From positions 117,847,501-117,911,500 of the forward strand of contig CM065811.1 in the NCBI GenBank assembly GCA_033398695.1: a stretch of DNA of 64,000 bases, written 5' to 3'. The DNA is from Orobanche coerulescens (Eukaryota > Streptophyta > Magnoliopsida > Lamiales > Orobanchaceae). This document shows, piece after piece, positions 26,818-39,661 of the stretch (positions are counted from its first letter, which is position 1; every line of letters starts with the position of its first letter). The notes below the pieces were generated by a model. That model made no database searches and had not been told where the DNA came from. It worked only from the letters and a program-made list of their open reading frames with translations. The translations under genes and the position numbers were made by a program.

Positions 26818-27566
26818 TTATGATGATAAACAGCTTCGGGCTGTTCGGCTGTTAGGCCATTGTAATGTATCGGTATTCCTGTTGGAGCCTTCGGGCATTG
26901 TGATTCGTATCTATTTCAGTGTTTGGCTTGGGTTACCTTCGGGTGATGTATTGTTGTGTTCTGTATTGATGATTCGTCATTGGGCACTTGTGTTCTAACC
27001 TGTTGAGCAGGTATTAATCGTATGTCGTGGGCATAGTATTCCACGAATGCTCGATTCTTACTTTGGTTTGTGAGCATCTCGTATTACCATTACTATACTA
27101 TTCATTCTGCCCTTTGGATGCATACCATGTTGTACATGTATTTGATAATCATTATCTGGATGACTGACCCCATGGGGGGGAACATGTTTTCATGTTTTAG
27201 GTGTTTGCTAGGAGAGAGTTGAGACACAGGGGCATGACGGTGGCGACGAGGCATTCGAGCGATACTAGTCCGAGATGTTTTAGTGTTCATGCCAGTCAGA
27301 CAGTTGGAGTACTCCAGTTTTGTTCAGTCTTTGTCATTTTGTATTATCCGAGCTAGGCTCGTGGATGTCGTTGTATTTTATTTAGGCCATGTAGGCCACT
27401 GTTGTCATTGAAATTCCATATCGGAATATTATGTTGGATGTCAGTGTAGGGATTGTGATTCCCCTTTTGGTCAGTTAATTGTATTTTTGGTCGTGTTAGC
27501 CTGGTGGATCTCCTGGTGTGGGGTCCACGGCGCTGTAATGACCCAATGGGATTTGGGGATGTTACA
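26818..27566 (+). mobile_element. Gypsy LTR 3' fragment, sense
   Basis: It ends ATTTGGGGATGTTACA and carries the common terminal block (GTGGGGTCCACGGCGCTGTAATG). An acceptor-like TGTTTTAG/GTG lies at 27199-27200, 367 bp from the end. GCGATACTAGTCC near 27260 resembles AGTGATACTAGAAGG in the D LTR, so it is a related but different family. Confidence 0.7.
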
Positions 27567-30464
27567 GATTTTGGGTCGTGTTGCAGGTAGAGATGTTAAA
27601 CGGGCTAGCCCTAGCGGTTCCGGGCTAGCCCTAGCGGGCTTCGGGCTAAACGGTCCGGGCCAAAAAAGCGCGGATTTAAACGGGCTAGGAAATATCGGCT
27701 CTAACCCTAACCCTAACGGGCTTCGGGCTAAACGGGCTAAATATTTAAAAAATCTATTTTTTATTTTTATAAGTCATGAACCAAAAAAAATAGTAACAAT
27801 ATATTTTATATATATAGTAACAACTATACAATAATAAATATAACAAAAAATACATTTTTATGTATATACACACATATATATACACACACTATATTAACAA
27901 ATACAGTAATAATATATTATATATAATATTAGTATATTACATATATTAATATTATATAGATTATATATAATATTAATATATGTTATATACATATAGTATG
28001 ACTGTAAGTTGAAATTAATTATATATATATATATATCGGGCTTTGGGCTAGCCCTAACGGGTTTCGGGCTAAACGATCCGGGTCAAAAAAGCCCGAATTT
28101 AAACGGGCTAGGAAATATCGGCCCTAACCCGGTTTTTTGGCGGGTTAAACGGGTCAGCCCGCCGGGCCCGAGCCCGTTTAATATTTCTAGTTGCAAGGGT
28201 CAAGTTAATGATACAAACATGTTTTTGCTTTATTATTGATTTTTAAACTAAGTTCATGATGTGTACTATCTGGATATGAAATTTCATAATTTTTGGAGGT
28301 CGGGAAGATAGTATTTTGATTTTTGGGTGTTCGAGTGTCAAAACTGTATTTTGAATGTCTGAAAATAAGCTGGAGTTTTGATTTTTCATTTTCAAAACAT
28401 AAAGAGTTAAGAGCTCTCCTTTTACAGGAGTAATATATAAGCTATGTGTGACTTCCTGAAATTTTTGTAAATTTTTCTGAAGTGCATAAATGGGCTAACC
28501 AAATACAAACTTTCTACATGTATGTGCGGTTAATTTTTTAGGTAGGTCTGGAAATATGATTTTTGACAGAGTACTAATACTTAATACTAAAATCTAGAAA
28601 AATTTAAGTAGACTCCTAAGACATTATGGCTTCTGTGAGAATTTTGGTGAATTATAGTTTTGATTATGATACACTTTCAAAATTCGTTAAGTTGACCTAA
28701 TTTTGTTATAAAACCAGCCATTTGAAGAACATGTATATATTTAAGATTTATCAATAAGTATAAACCCCTAAAATGCACTTAAACATTTATTATGATATTA
28801 TTGGTCACATGTTAACATAAATCCAATAACGATATCTTAATCACATTAATGAATGGTGTTAAGTAATTAAGAATCCGTTATGACATTAATGGCTAATAAG
28901 CATAAAATGATCCCAAATTCTTGTAGATTCATTGAAGAAGAAGTGAACCATCTTTCTTGTGTTCTTTCCTTTTTGATCTCATTCCATTTGCTAAGGTACA
29001 GATATTCTACCCTTTTTGGGTGTCTTTCTCTCATGATTCTTGATCCTTGATTATGATTCTTTATCTTGATATGATCCTTTGAACCTTTGTTATGATTCAT
29101 TGATGCTTGGTATTCTGATCCATTTGATATTCGTTCATTATGATCCATATGATATGATATTTGATATAATTCGTTCGTTATCTCTTGTGACATCAGTATT
29201 CGAATCCCTTAATACTTTGAAAATTTATTTGATATTATAACTGGATGTGAAAACCTTTCTTAATTATATCGTGGAAATGTTTTGAGAAAAACTAATTTTA
29301 AATGATGTTTATGAACACGATGCGACACCACTTTTATATGGAATTTTATTGACTTTTATAAAAACTACTTTTTAAAGACTTTTCTCATGAAAACCTTTAT
29401 TAAAGATCTCTTTTATGAAAATTATTATTAAAGATTACTTTTATGGAAACTAATATTTAAAGATGCTTTTTAGGAAAAATATTTTAAAGACTACATTTAT
29501 GAAATGGTGTTTAGTTGAACCTTATGATTGAACCTTTGCCTTGGACCTTTGCTATGAACCTTTGATGCCATTTTTTATGAACCTTTGATTATGAACCTTT
29601 GCTATGAACCTTGAAACATTTGATATGAACCTTTTGATATGAACATTTGATTATGATTTGATATTTTCACCTTAGATTCTATGTCATTAATATGGCATTC
29701 TATTTGACCTTTCAGTTTGATACCCGAGCCATTATACTAGGTATGGGGGTTCCATGTCCGTGTCATTGATGCATCAATGGCATGACTCCAGGGTGGTTGA
29801 GTGATGTGTCATCCCATCCTTTTTTGTTATTTGTTATGAGATCTCAATTATTATACATGTTTGGCCACTATGATTTGTTTGCAGGGGCGTATGGATGCAT
29901 CCTGGATTTATTTTGTATTTGATATGCTACATTTGGTTTGGTGATTGATGTTGTGTGCAATACACGTCCTTCATATTTTGGGAGCTAGCTACTCCATGGT
30001 TACTATGATATGATATGGTTTGATTGGTTTGGGCTCGTGGTAGATTACTGATTTCCTTTCATTATCTTTTATCTTTGTTATGCCTCATGATATTCCCCAA
30101 TGCACCATATATCTATTTGTTATTTCGCTATCATTACTTTGTTTGTTATATCTATTCACTGGGCTTTTAAGCTCAACCGCAATTCTTTTCCTGCGGCAGG
30201 TTTTAGGTTGGAAGCTGGGTTGAGTGAAGAGTGCATAGGAGCTCTTAGTTGACTACCCTGAGGATTAAAAACCCATTTGTATCTTGATTAGACTTGGATT
30301 GGATTTAGTTTGGAATTGTATTACACATTATATAGAGTTAGCATTTCATTTGTTCCCTTAGAGTACCTTTGTAATTATTATGTTTATAAGTCTTTCGCTT
30401 GCGTTGTATGTTCTGATTTGGCACCATAATGTGATACTTCTACCCTCATCGGGTTGGGGTGTTA
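27567..30464 (+). mobile_element. LTR of the B family, sense, 5'-truncated
   Basis: It matches the reverse complement of the B LTRs (33645-36070), for example AACTAAGTTCATGATGT, and a G-rich end GGGTTGGGGTGTTA. It is interrupted near its left end by a hAT MITE. The last bases TTACA are mutated to TTAAA at 30462-30466. Gradual divergence from B suggests an old copy. Repeats of the form GAACCTTTGA(T/C) occur at 29510-29650. Confidence 0.75.
27588..28189. mobile_element. hAT-type MITE, 602 bp
   Basis: Terminal inverted repeats TAGAGATGTTAAACGGGCT and AGCCCGTTTAATATTTCTA, with 8-bp target duplications GTTGCAGG (27580-27587) and GTTGCAAG (28190-28197, one mismatch), identify a hAT superfamily element. 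No ORF encodes a transposase. Both ends carry GGGCTTCGGGCTAAACG-type subterminal repeats (27600-27740 and 28035-28170) in direct orientation, around an AT-rich core. Confidence 0.9.
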
Positions 30465-32139
30465 AAATTTACACAAGTGCCTCGCAGATCTGATAGGATG
30501 CGACATGAACCTGAGAGATATGGTTATCTCGTAACAGAGGATGATGACGCATCGCTCATAGATGATGAGCCTAGTAACTATACAGAAGCTGCTTCAGGAC
30601 CAGAGTCCAAGAAATGTCTAAAAGACATGAAGTCATAGATGCAGTCCATATATGACAATCAAGTTTGAAACTTGATAGATCCACCTGAGGGTGTTAAAAC
30701 CATTGGGTGCACATGGGTCTATAAAAAGAAGAAAGACATGGATGACAACCTGCAAGCCTATAAATCTAGACTAGTGGAAAAAGGTTATAGACAGATTCAT
30801 GGTGTTGACTATGATGAGACTTTTTCGCCAGTAGTCATGCTTAAATCAATTAGAATTTTATTTGCCATTGCCGAATACTATGATTATAAAATATGGCAAA
30901 TGGATGTCAAAACAGCATTCCTTAATGGAAACTTACTCGAGGATGTGTACATTACACAACCTGAAGGTTTTGTTCAGCCAGAAAATTCTAAAAAGGTTTG
31001 CAGGCTTCAAAGATCCATTTATGGGTTGAAGCACGCTTCTCGGAGCTGGAATCTTTGTTTTGGCGAAACTATCAAAGAGTTTGGGTTCATTCAAAATAAA
31101 GATGAACCATGTGTGTATAAGAAGGTTAGTGGGAGTATAGTTGTTTTCTTAGTCTTATATGTAGATGACATATTACTCATTGGAAATAACATTCCCACCT
31201 TGCAGACAATCAAGACTTGGTTGGGAAATTGTTTCTCAATGAAAGACTTAGGAAAAGCTGCTTACATAAATCTATAGAGAAAGATCAAAGAGATTGATTG
31301 GTCTGAGTCAATGTACCTACATTAATAAAATATTGAAGAGGTTCAATATGCAAGACTCCAAGAGAGGACTCTTGCCAATGTCACATGGCATTCATCTGAG
31401 TGAGACTCAGAGTCCTTCGACTCCTGATGAGCGAGCCTGCATGAGAAAGATACCATACGCTTTGGCCATTAGATCGATCATGTATGCCATGATTTGTACT
31501 CGACCAGATGTATCGTTTGCCCTTAGCATGACAAGTCGATACCAATCGAATCCAGGTGAAAGTCACTGGATAGTGGTGAAAACCATCCTAAAGTACTTGA
31601 GAAGAACTAAGGATGATTTCCTAGTTTATGAAGGGGTGGGAAATGAGCTGGCTGTAAATGGTTACGCCGATGCAAGTTTCGAAAGCGACAGAGACGATTT
31701 TAAATCGCAAAGTGGTTATGTGTTTATATTGGATGGAGGTGTTGTGAGTTGGAAGAGTTCCAAGCAAAGCACGGTTGTTGATTCTGTTACAGAAGCTGAG
31801 TACCTGGCAGCATCGGATGCAGCTAAGGAATCCGTATAGATCAAGAAGTTCGTTACCAAACTAGGAGTGGTGCCGACCATCCAGGGTCCTATAAGCCTTT
31901 ATTGTGACAATAATGGTGCTATTGCACAAGCTAAAGATCCTAGTCCCATCATAATTCCAACCATATACTCAGAAAATATCACCTAGTCAGAGAGATCGTA
32001 AGATGAAGAGATATTACAATATGCAAAGTAGCAACGGATGAGAATGTAGCAGATCCACGAAAAGCCTTTCTCACAAGGAAAGCATGTTGAGCATGCTAGA
32101 ACGATAGGACTAAAAGTCATGAATGAATGTTCCTAGTGC
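30465..32139 (+). pseudogene. pol: Ty1/Copia pol remnant (element 2): RT and RNase H
   Basis: The same family as element 1. It begins in the region before RT (ACACAAGTGCCTCGCAGATC), so gag, protease and integrase are missing. RT (30672-31277) has GCTWVYKKKKDMD, the NGNLLEDVY region and the active site YVDDILLIG. RNase H (31294-31839) has YADASFES, TEAEY and YCDNNGA. Stops lie at 30666, 31275 and 31837, and the 3' end near 31950 is frameshifted. It retains the 213 bp missing from element 1. Confidence 0.9.
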
Positions 32140-32149
32140 AAGTGGGAGA
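32140..32149 (+). other. PPT of Copia element 2
   Basis: AAGTGGGAGA lies one base before the LTR start TGTTAGGAATAG. Confidence 0.7.
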
Positions 32150-32150
32150 T

Positions 32151-33560
32151 TGTTAGGAATAGTGCCCTAGGACATTCGATGTGCCTAGATTTGCAATTTC
32201 ACATTTAAATAATGTTATTTAATATCATTTATTTCTCGTTGATTATTATAATATGTGCATGTTTTAATATTATAATAATCGAATAATAGTTATTCACGAA
32301 TAATAAAATTATTCAAATGTCCCTGGTACAATCGCGTTGAGTAGAGAGTCAAGTGATTAATATACTAGTATAAGTTTGATTGATAATCATCGGATGATTA
32401 TGCGTATGGTACGGATCAATCTTATGGGTATTGGTTGGAGAAGTGATACTAGACAGACCCGCATTGAGATCACTGCATGGAAATGTCATAAGTGAATCTC
32501 AATATAACATTATATCAATAAATTCTTGAACCTGAGATTGTCATAGAGTCTAACATGATAATTGCTATGCCTTGACGTAATCCAACGTCATCTGAAACAT
32601 GGTGATCATAAAGGTTAGCGATCGGGATTAGTGGGAGTCATGTAGAGGGCAATGAATAATCAAGATGGGGATTTGTCCCTCTCTTTAGTGAGAGAGATAT
32701 TTGCTGGGGCCATCGATAAGTAGGACTGAAGGAAATGCATGGCCATGCTCAAATGAAGAGTCATTTGATTCAATCAGTCTACTTAAGATCGAGAAAGCAT
32801 TCGAACATAAATAAGTATGACAGACTCCATGACTTAGTTCAAATATGATATCGTGTGACAAAGGGATCTGACACGTTAAAAGGTTTAATGGACTATTAAC
32901 TTATATTATTTGGGTAATCATAATGTCTTTCTAGAGGCCGCTTATGATTTATTATTTTAATAAGGTATTAAATAATTACCAACATAATATAAGCCTTTTG
33001 GGTCGCACGTACGATAATTATAAACAAGTAGGAATAAATATCAACTGTGAATAATAAATATAATATTGGATATTATATTTATAAGGAGATAAAATAATAA
33101 GTAATATATATAATATTGGATATCATATATTTTATTATTTAATAACATGAGGGGTAACTAAGAAAATACTAGATTCTTGAATCTAGGGTTACTTAGTATA
33201 AATAGGGAGTCTATGATAAGGAGTTATCATAAGAAGACCTACATCTCAAGAAAAAACGCCCCCCTATCAAGAAGATAGAAAAATCAGCCTACACCTCCTA
33301 CTGTAGGAAAACAAATTCGGTCATCTGGTCTTCTTCCCTTAGTTGATCTTGATCAATAGTACAATCCTTCTAGTAAGGAATTTGTGTTGTACTATTTATC
33401 AATATTATTCGTAAGGATCTAGCAATCCGGCTTGTGGAATTGTTCGTGTATTGATTACCCAAAGAGGAAGGAGATATTCATCTGCTTCTAGTCCAGATCT
33501 AGATCTGTTCATCGGATTAAGGTAATTCGATTAACCCTTTAATCAAACAATTGATGCCCG
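32151..33560 (+). mobile_element. Copia 3' LTR of element 2, 3' end truncated
   Basis: It starts TGTTAGGAATAGTGCC and matches element 1's LTR until about AATTCGATTAACCCTTTAATCAA (33525-33550). The final about 100 bp, including the CA terminus, are absent. It is replaced there by LTR G. Confidence 0.8.
33197..33207 (+). promoter_or_regulatory. TATA box of Copia LTR, element 2
   Basis: TATAAATAGGG occupies the same place as 8185-8195 in element 1. Confidence 0.6.
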
Positions 33561-33644
33561 CACTTATTGGTTCCTCCCAATGTCGGCTGAGACGGACCTA
33601 CAGAGTCGCTCATCAGGATCGTTGACGGATAAATATGAATTTAT
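33561..33644 (+). mobile_element. Copia LTR G, piece 1
   Basis: This short piece joins across element B to 39667: removal of B and one TSD copy joins GATAAATATGAATTTAT to CATCTCTC. Its 5' border with Copia LTR 2 is not sharp (33555-33570), and no TG start with a TSD was found. Confidence 0.5.
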
Positions 33645-36070
33645 TGTAACACCCCAACCCGACAAGGGTAGAGGTATCACATTGTGGTGGCATATCAGAA
33701 CATACATAATAGAACGCAAGCGGAATTCTAATCATAAATGCCAAAATGTAAGTCAACATGACTTAAAAGAAATACATAAGTTCCATAACACAAAATGAAG
33801 GAAACATAATCCAAGTCTAAATAATGAAAACATAGTACAAAAAGCTAGGAAGTCCAGGGTAGGTAAGTCCACACACAGATCCTACTCTCAGCCCAAAGAT
33901 AGCCCAGCTCCCAGCTTAATAACCTGCCGCGGAAGAGAAAAAAATGCGGCTGAGCTTAAAAAGCCCAGTGAACAGATATATATAGCAAAGTACTGAAACT
34001 GAATTGAGAAATACATAATATGGTGCAATGGGGGAAATATCAGAAGGTATAACATAAGTGTAGTAAATGGTGTAAGGGTTACAGAATTCTACCACGAGCA
34101 CAGAGACATATCATCATAATATCATAAATGGAGTAGCTAACTCCCACAGTGTGAATGACGTGTATGGCACACAATCACCATTCACCGGAAATATAACATA
34201 TACATATCAGATCAGATCTAAGATGCATCCATACGCCCCTACAGAAATCATAATGGCCAGAAACATAATACTTGAGCTCATAATACATAACAGAAAGGGA
34301 CGCAGTGGGTCATCACTCGCCCACCGTGGAGTCATGCCATTGGTGCCTCAATGACATGGTCATGGAACCCCCATGACTAGTGAAAGCTCAGGTAGCAAAC
34401 TGAATGTTCAAACAGAATGTCATATCAATGACACAGAATAAATAAGTCATCAGAAAAATATCATAACATGGGTTCATATAAAGGCTCATAGCAAAGGCTC
34501 AAATCAGAAGTGTCATAATAGAAGGCTCAAAGCAAAGGTATCATAATCGGAAAAAATTAATAATCAAAAGATGTGTGAGAGTCATGAGAAACCTTAAGAG
34601 AAAGGTCTGAATATCTGTACCTTATGCAAATGACGAAACAGATAACGATGGGATCACATAGAAATAGGAATAACTCCTTCTCATGGAATCTACAGAATTT
34701 ATAATCATATATTACTTATACATTCATTAAAGTCATAACGGATTTTAAATACTTATTAGCTCATTCATTAATGTAAAATATTAAGTATTCATAACATAGG
34801 TTTAAAAGTATCTTGGATTGGTGTTTCAAATGAATTAGGAGCAAAACATGTTAGGTTAAACCAAACCCTTAGCTTATGTTAAATTCAGATTTTTATCACG
34901 TTCAGACCCCTTAGTTTATGAATTTAAAACCATAGTTATGTACTTACTGAGGTACTCAAATAATTATCATAGATACTTATACGTGTTAGGTAATTACTGT
35001 AATTTTTCTAGATTTTATTCCAAAGGGTAAGTACCATATCAAAATCATCTTTCCAGACCTACCCGGGAAAGTTTGCCTTTAATTAACCCATTTAGACACT
35101 TAAGAAAAGTCCACAAAAATTCTGAAAACTCACACATAACCTACATATCACTCCTGTAGAAGTAGAGCTATTAAATACTTGTAGTTTGAAAACTAAAAAT
35201 CAAAAACATCGACTGATTTTCAGACTCGATTTCCCAGTTTTGATACTTGAACTCCCAAAAATTAAAAGACCACCTTACTAACTTCCAATGACGATAAAAC
35301 TTGATATTCAGATAGTATACATCATGAACTTAGTTTTAGGCTCAAGAATTGTGCAAAAACATGTCGTTATCATTAAATTACACCTTGTGCAAAATGACCC
35401 GATTTCTGGACAGCTTGAAATTTCTGGACAGCTTGTAATTTCTGGACAGCTTATTCACATGAAATCACAACAAATTCCTAAACCCTTTTAAACCCTACGT
35501 CTAACTTATTTTAGATCTGATTAATAGACAAGTTTCATGATGCATAAGTAGAATTAAAGAGAGCAAATGGAGAATATCAAGAACCTGATGTCGACTAGGG
35601 CGAAAGAAACCGAATGGAACAAGGACTTAGGCTCGAATCAAACACCACCAACACTCCAACGTTTAGCACTTCACTCTCGACGCCGAGACCTGCTTCTCTT
35701 CTTCTTCTTTGGCAGTGAAAAGATGATGTAAAAGTGTGTTTGTTTCGTACGTATGGATAGGGGAGAGACAAAAAGAACCTGCGGTATATTCTTAGGGTTT
35801 AGGGAGGAACGGGGTGTTAAAATGGAAGGTATTGAAAGCTCATAATTAGGTTTGGATGGGGTGTAATTTGAACGTGTGATATGTGATACAATTAGGAAGG
35901 TCTTATGGATGTGCAACATTTATTTATTATAGGTATAAACTTAGGGTAGTAAATTTTAATTTAATTTTAATACATAACACATAGTTAGGGTTTAAAATAA
36001 ATCATTACAAAGTTTAGGAAAAAATTTGAAATTAGACGTAAATTAGGAATTCGAATTTTTGGGTTTTACA
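33645..36070 (-). repeat. 3' LTR of element B (left)
   Basis: It starts TGTAACACCCCAACCCG and ends TTTTGGGTTTTACA. It is close to the right LTR with scattered substitutions and small indels. An acceptor-like GCGGCAG/GTTA (minus strand) lies at 33924-33925. An 18-bp unit ATTTCTGGACAGCTTGTA is present three times at 35402-35452, twice in the other LTR. Confidence 0.93.
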
Positions 36071-36095
36071 ACTCTTCCCCTCTAAAAAAAATTCG
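36071..36095 (-). other. PPT of element B
   Basis: On the minus strand the run TTTTTTTTAGAGGGGAAGAG precedes the LTR terminus TGTAAAACCC by one base. Confidence 0.75.
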
Positions 36096-36158
36096 TCCCC
36101 GAAACTTAATTGAAGGTGAAATAGAGGCGTACCAGACTACGAAAAGAAATGTTGATAA

Positions 36159-37066
36159 CTAGTTGTTCTGTCGGTCGTACCCAGGCTTATCTGAACTCTT
36201 CTGATCATGACCTCTTGGTTCGTATCTCCTCTGGTCGTTACCCCTATCATGCTGACCTCTATGCTCATCACCCCTGTGATTACTACTCTGACCCCTTGAA
36301 TGTATACGATTACCATCGCGATTCCTCTTGTTGTAGCCCCCTCCTTCATGTAGAATCTCAATATTACGGGCGGCGTTGGCAACTTGTGCCACATCAGAAA
36401 AGTCGGTGTTGATAACCCGATCGAGTACCCATTTATTCAGACCCCACTTGAAATGCCTCGCTTGTCGGCGAGCATCTCCAGCTATCGGACCCACAAAACC
36501 GGCCAGTCGTAGAAACCTCTGCATGTAGTCCCCAGAAGACTCTCTCTCAAACGATAAATGGCATTGTACTCTCGCTCAAATCTCTGTTGCTCGGACAAAG
36601 GGAAGTACTGTAGAAAGAATATGTCACAGAAATCATTCCATGAACAAGTGGTGACAAAGGCCTCTCCTCCCTTAGCCTGTTTATATGCTTTCCACCAAGT
36701 AAGCGCATCTCCTTCGAGTTTAAACGTAGTCAATCTGGTCTTGAAATGATCCGCACATCCCAAGACATCGAATAACTTCTCCATATGGGTTATCCAATCC
36801 TCTGCCTCTGCAGGGGTGGTAGCAGAACTAAATGAAAGTGGCTTGAGCTTACTAAACCTCTCAATCCATACATGAATATCAGTGGGTGGAGCACCCCCAC
36901 CACCACCAATAGACGAACCAGCACTGTTACGGATGTCATTAGTGATCCATGTTGTCAACTCCGTAGTAAGATCCTGAAGTATGGTAGCAAGGGCATTAGC
37001 TATCATGGCCTCAAGGTTTGGGGCTTCATCATCCCCATTAGGTTGACCATTTCGACGTGTGTTCAC
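36159..37066 (-). pseudogene. gag: Element B gag
   Basis: The start MVNTRRNG is at 37066. The capsid domain has AEDWITHMEKLFDVLGC and LEGDALTWWKAYKQ, then WNDFCDIFFLQYFP, typical of plant Gypsy gag. The frame changes once at about 36540, after which MQRFLRLAGFVG continues the same domain to about 36400. The tail is Arg/Gly/His-rich (RNRDGNR, HRGQHDRGNDQRR) and ends at 36159 with no CCHC zinc knuckle. The gag family is different from that of D and E. The frameshift makes it a pseudogene. Confidence 0.85.
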
Positions 37067-37218
37067 CATCTTAACGATTATCAAAAACGATTAGCAAGGT
37101 CAAAAATAAAGATGAAGTACGAAAGGGAAAGATGAAGAAGGAAACCTAATGTATACCCAATCCTCACAGGTCATAGCCTAAGCTCTACAGGTCGAACCTA
37201 GGTCTATGATACCATAAT
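37067..37218 (-). other. Element B leader with primer binding site
   Basis: On the minus strand TGGTATCATAGAC (37203-37215) lies 3 bp from the LTR and resembles the initiator-Met tRNA complement. Confidence 0.75.
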
Positions 37219-39661
37219 TGTAACACCCCAACCCGGCAAGGGTAGAAGTATCACATTGTGGTGGCATATCAGAACATACATAATAGAACGCAAGCGGAAG
37301 TCTAAACATAAATACCATATTTTAAGTCAACATCACTTAAAAGAAATACATAAGTTCCATAATCCAAAATAAAGGAAGCATAATCCAAGTCTAAATAATG
37401 AAAACATAATCCAAAAAGCTAGGAAGTCTAGGGTAGGTAAGTCCATACACAACTCCTACTCTCAGCCCAAAGATAGCCCAGCTCCCAGCTTAATAACCTG
37501 CAGCGGAGGAAAAGAAAATGCGGCTGAGCTTAAAAGGCCCAGTGAACAGATATATAGTAAAGTACTGAAACTGAATTGAGAAATACAGGATATGGTGCAA
37601 TGGGGGAAATATCAGAAGGTATAACATAAGTGTAGTAAATGGTGTAAGGGTTACAGAATTCTACCACGAGCACAAAGGCATATCATCATAATATCATAAA
37701 TGGAGTAGCTAACTCCCAGAGTGTGAATGACGTGTATGGCACACAATCACCATTCACCAGAGATATAACATATACATATCAGATCATATCTAGGGTGCAT
37801 CCATACGCCCCTGCAGAAATCATAATGGCCAGAAACATAATACTTGAGCTCATACTGCATAACAAAAAGGGACACAATGGGTCATCACTCGCCCACCCGT
37901 GGAGTCATGCCATTGGTGCCTCAATGACATGGTCATGGAACCCTCATGACTAATGAAAGATCGAGTAGCAAACTAAATGGTCAAACATAATGTCATAGCA
38001 ATGACACAGAATAAATAAGTCATCAGAAAAATACCATAACTTGGGTTCATATAAAGGCTCATAGCAAAGGCTCAAATCATAAGTGTCATATCCGAAGTGT
38101 CATAATAGAAGGCTCAAAGCAAAGGTATCATAATCGGAAATAATTAATAATCAAAAGATGTGTGAGAGTCATGAGAAACCTTAAGAGAAAGGTCTGAATA
38201 TCTGTACCTTATGCAAATGACGAAGCAGATAACGATGGAATCACACAGAAATAGGAATCACTCCTTCTTCAGGGAATCTACAGAAATTATAATCATATAT
38301 TACTTAAACATTCATTAAAGTCATAACGGATTTTAAATACTTATTAGCTCATTCATCAATGTGAAATATTAAGTATTCATAACATAGGTTTAAAAGTATC
38401 TTGGATTGGTGTTTCAAATGAATTAGGAGCAAAACATGTTAGGTTAAACCAAACCCTTAGCTTATGTTAAATTCAGATTTTTATCACGTTCAGATCCCTT
38501 AGTTTATGAATTTAAAACCATAGTTATGTACTTACTGAGGTACTCAAATAATTATCATAGATACTTATATGCGTTAAGTAATTAATGTAATATTTATAGA
38601 TTTTATTCCAAAGGGTAAGTACCATATCAAATTCATTTTTCCAAACCTACCCAGGAAGTTAACTGTACATACATACAGAAATTTGCCTTTAATTAACCCA
38701 TTTAGACACTTCAGAAAAGTCCACAAAAATTCTGGAAACTCACACAGAACCTACATATCACTTCTGTAGAAGGAGAGCTCTTAACTCCTTGTGGTTTGAA
38801 AACTAAAAATAAAAAACCTGGACTGATTTTCAGACTCGATTTCCCAGTTTAGACACTTGAATTCCCAAAAATTAAAAGACCACCTTACCGACCTCCAATG
38901 ACCATAAAACTTGATATTCATATAGTATACATCATGAAATTAGTTTTAGGTTCAAGAATTATGCAACAAATATCGTTATCATTAAATTACACCTTGTGCA
39001 AAATGACCCAATTTCTGGACAGCTTGTAATTTCTGGACAGCTTGTTCACATGAAATCACAACCAATTCCTAAACCCTTTTAAACCCTACGTCTAACTTAT
39101 TTTAGATCTGATTAATAGACAAGTTTCATGATGTATAAGTCTAATCAAAGAGGGCAAAAGGAGAACATACAAAAACTAATGTCGACTAGGGCGAAAGAAA
39201 CCGAATGAAACAAGGACTTAGGCTCGAATCAAACACCACCAACACTCCAACGTTTAGCACTTCACTCTCGACGCCGAGACCTGCTTCTCTTCTTCCTCTT
39301 TGGCAGCGAAAAGATGATGTAAAAGTGTGTTTGTTTCGTACGTATGGATGGGGGAGAGACAAAAAGAAGCTGCGGTATATTCTTAGGGTTTAGGGAGGAG
39401 CGGGGTGTTAATATGGAAGGTATTGAAAGCTCATAATTGGGTTTGAATGGGGTGTAATTTGAACGTGTGATATGTGATACAATTTATGAAGGTCTTATGG
39501 ATGTGCAACATTTATTTATTATAGGTATAAACTTAGGTTAGTAAATTTTAATTTAATTTTAATACATAACACATAGTTAGGGTTTAAAATAATCATTACA
39601 AAGTTTAGGGAAAAAATCAAGGTTAGACGTAAATTAGGAATTTGAATTTTTGGGTTTTACA
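37219..39661 (-). repeat. 5' LTR of element B (right)
   Basis: It starts TGTAACACCCCAACCCGG and ends TTTTGGGTTTTACA, followed by the TSD. An acceptor-like AG lies at 37498-37499, 280 bp from the LTR end, the same distance as in the left LTR. Confidence 0.93.

Larger units (their letters stand above)
33645..39661 (-). mobile_element. Element B: gag-only LTR retrotransposon (TR-GAG type)
   Basis: This minus-strand element has two LTRs of about 2.43 kb and perfect 5-bp TSDs TTTAT (33640-33644, 39662-39666). Its 1148-bp interior holds a primer site, a gag gene and a PPT but no protease, RT or integrase. It fits the known class of non-autonomous plant elements with terminal repeats and a gag gene. 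It would depend on pol from an autonomous relative. Confidence 0.92.

Noticed and set aside
27698..27722. Telomere-like repeat CTAACCCTAACCCTAAC
   Set aside because: It is only about three units, not the usual plant TTTAGGG form, and lies in the subterminal repeats of a hAT MITE.
34151..34354. Small ORF in the B LTR (MNDVYGTQ), also at 37723
   Set aside because: It is in both LTRs and in a noncoding part, with no domain, and it lies opposite to the element's own transcription.
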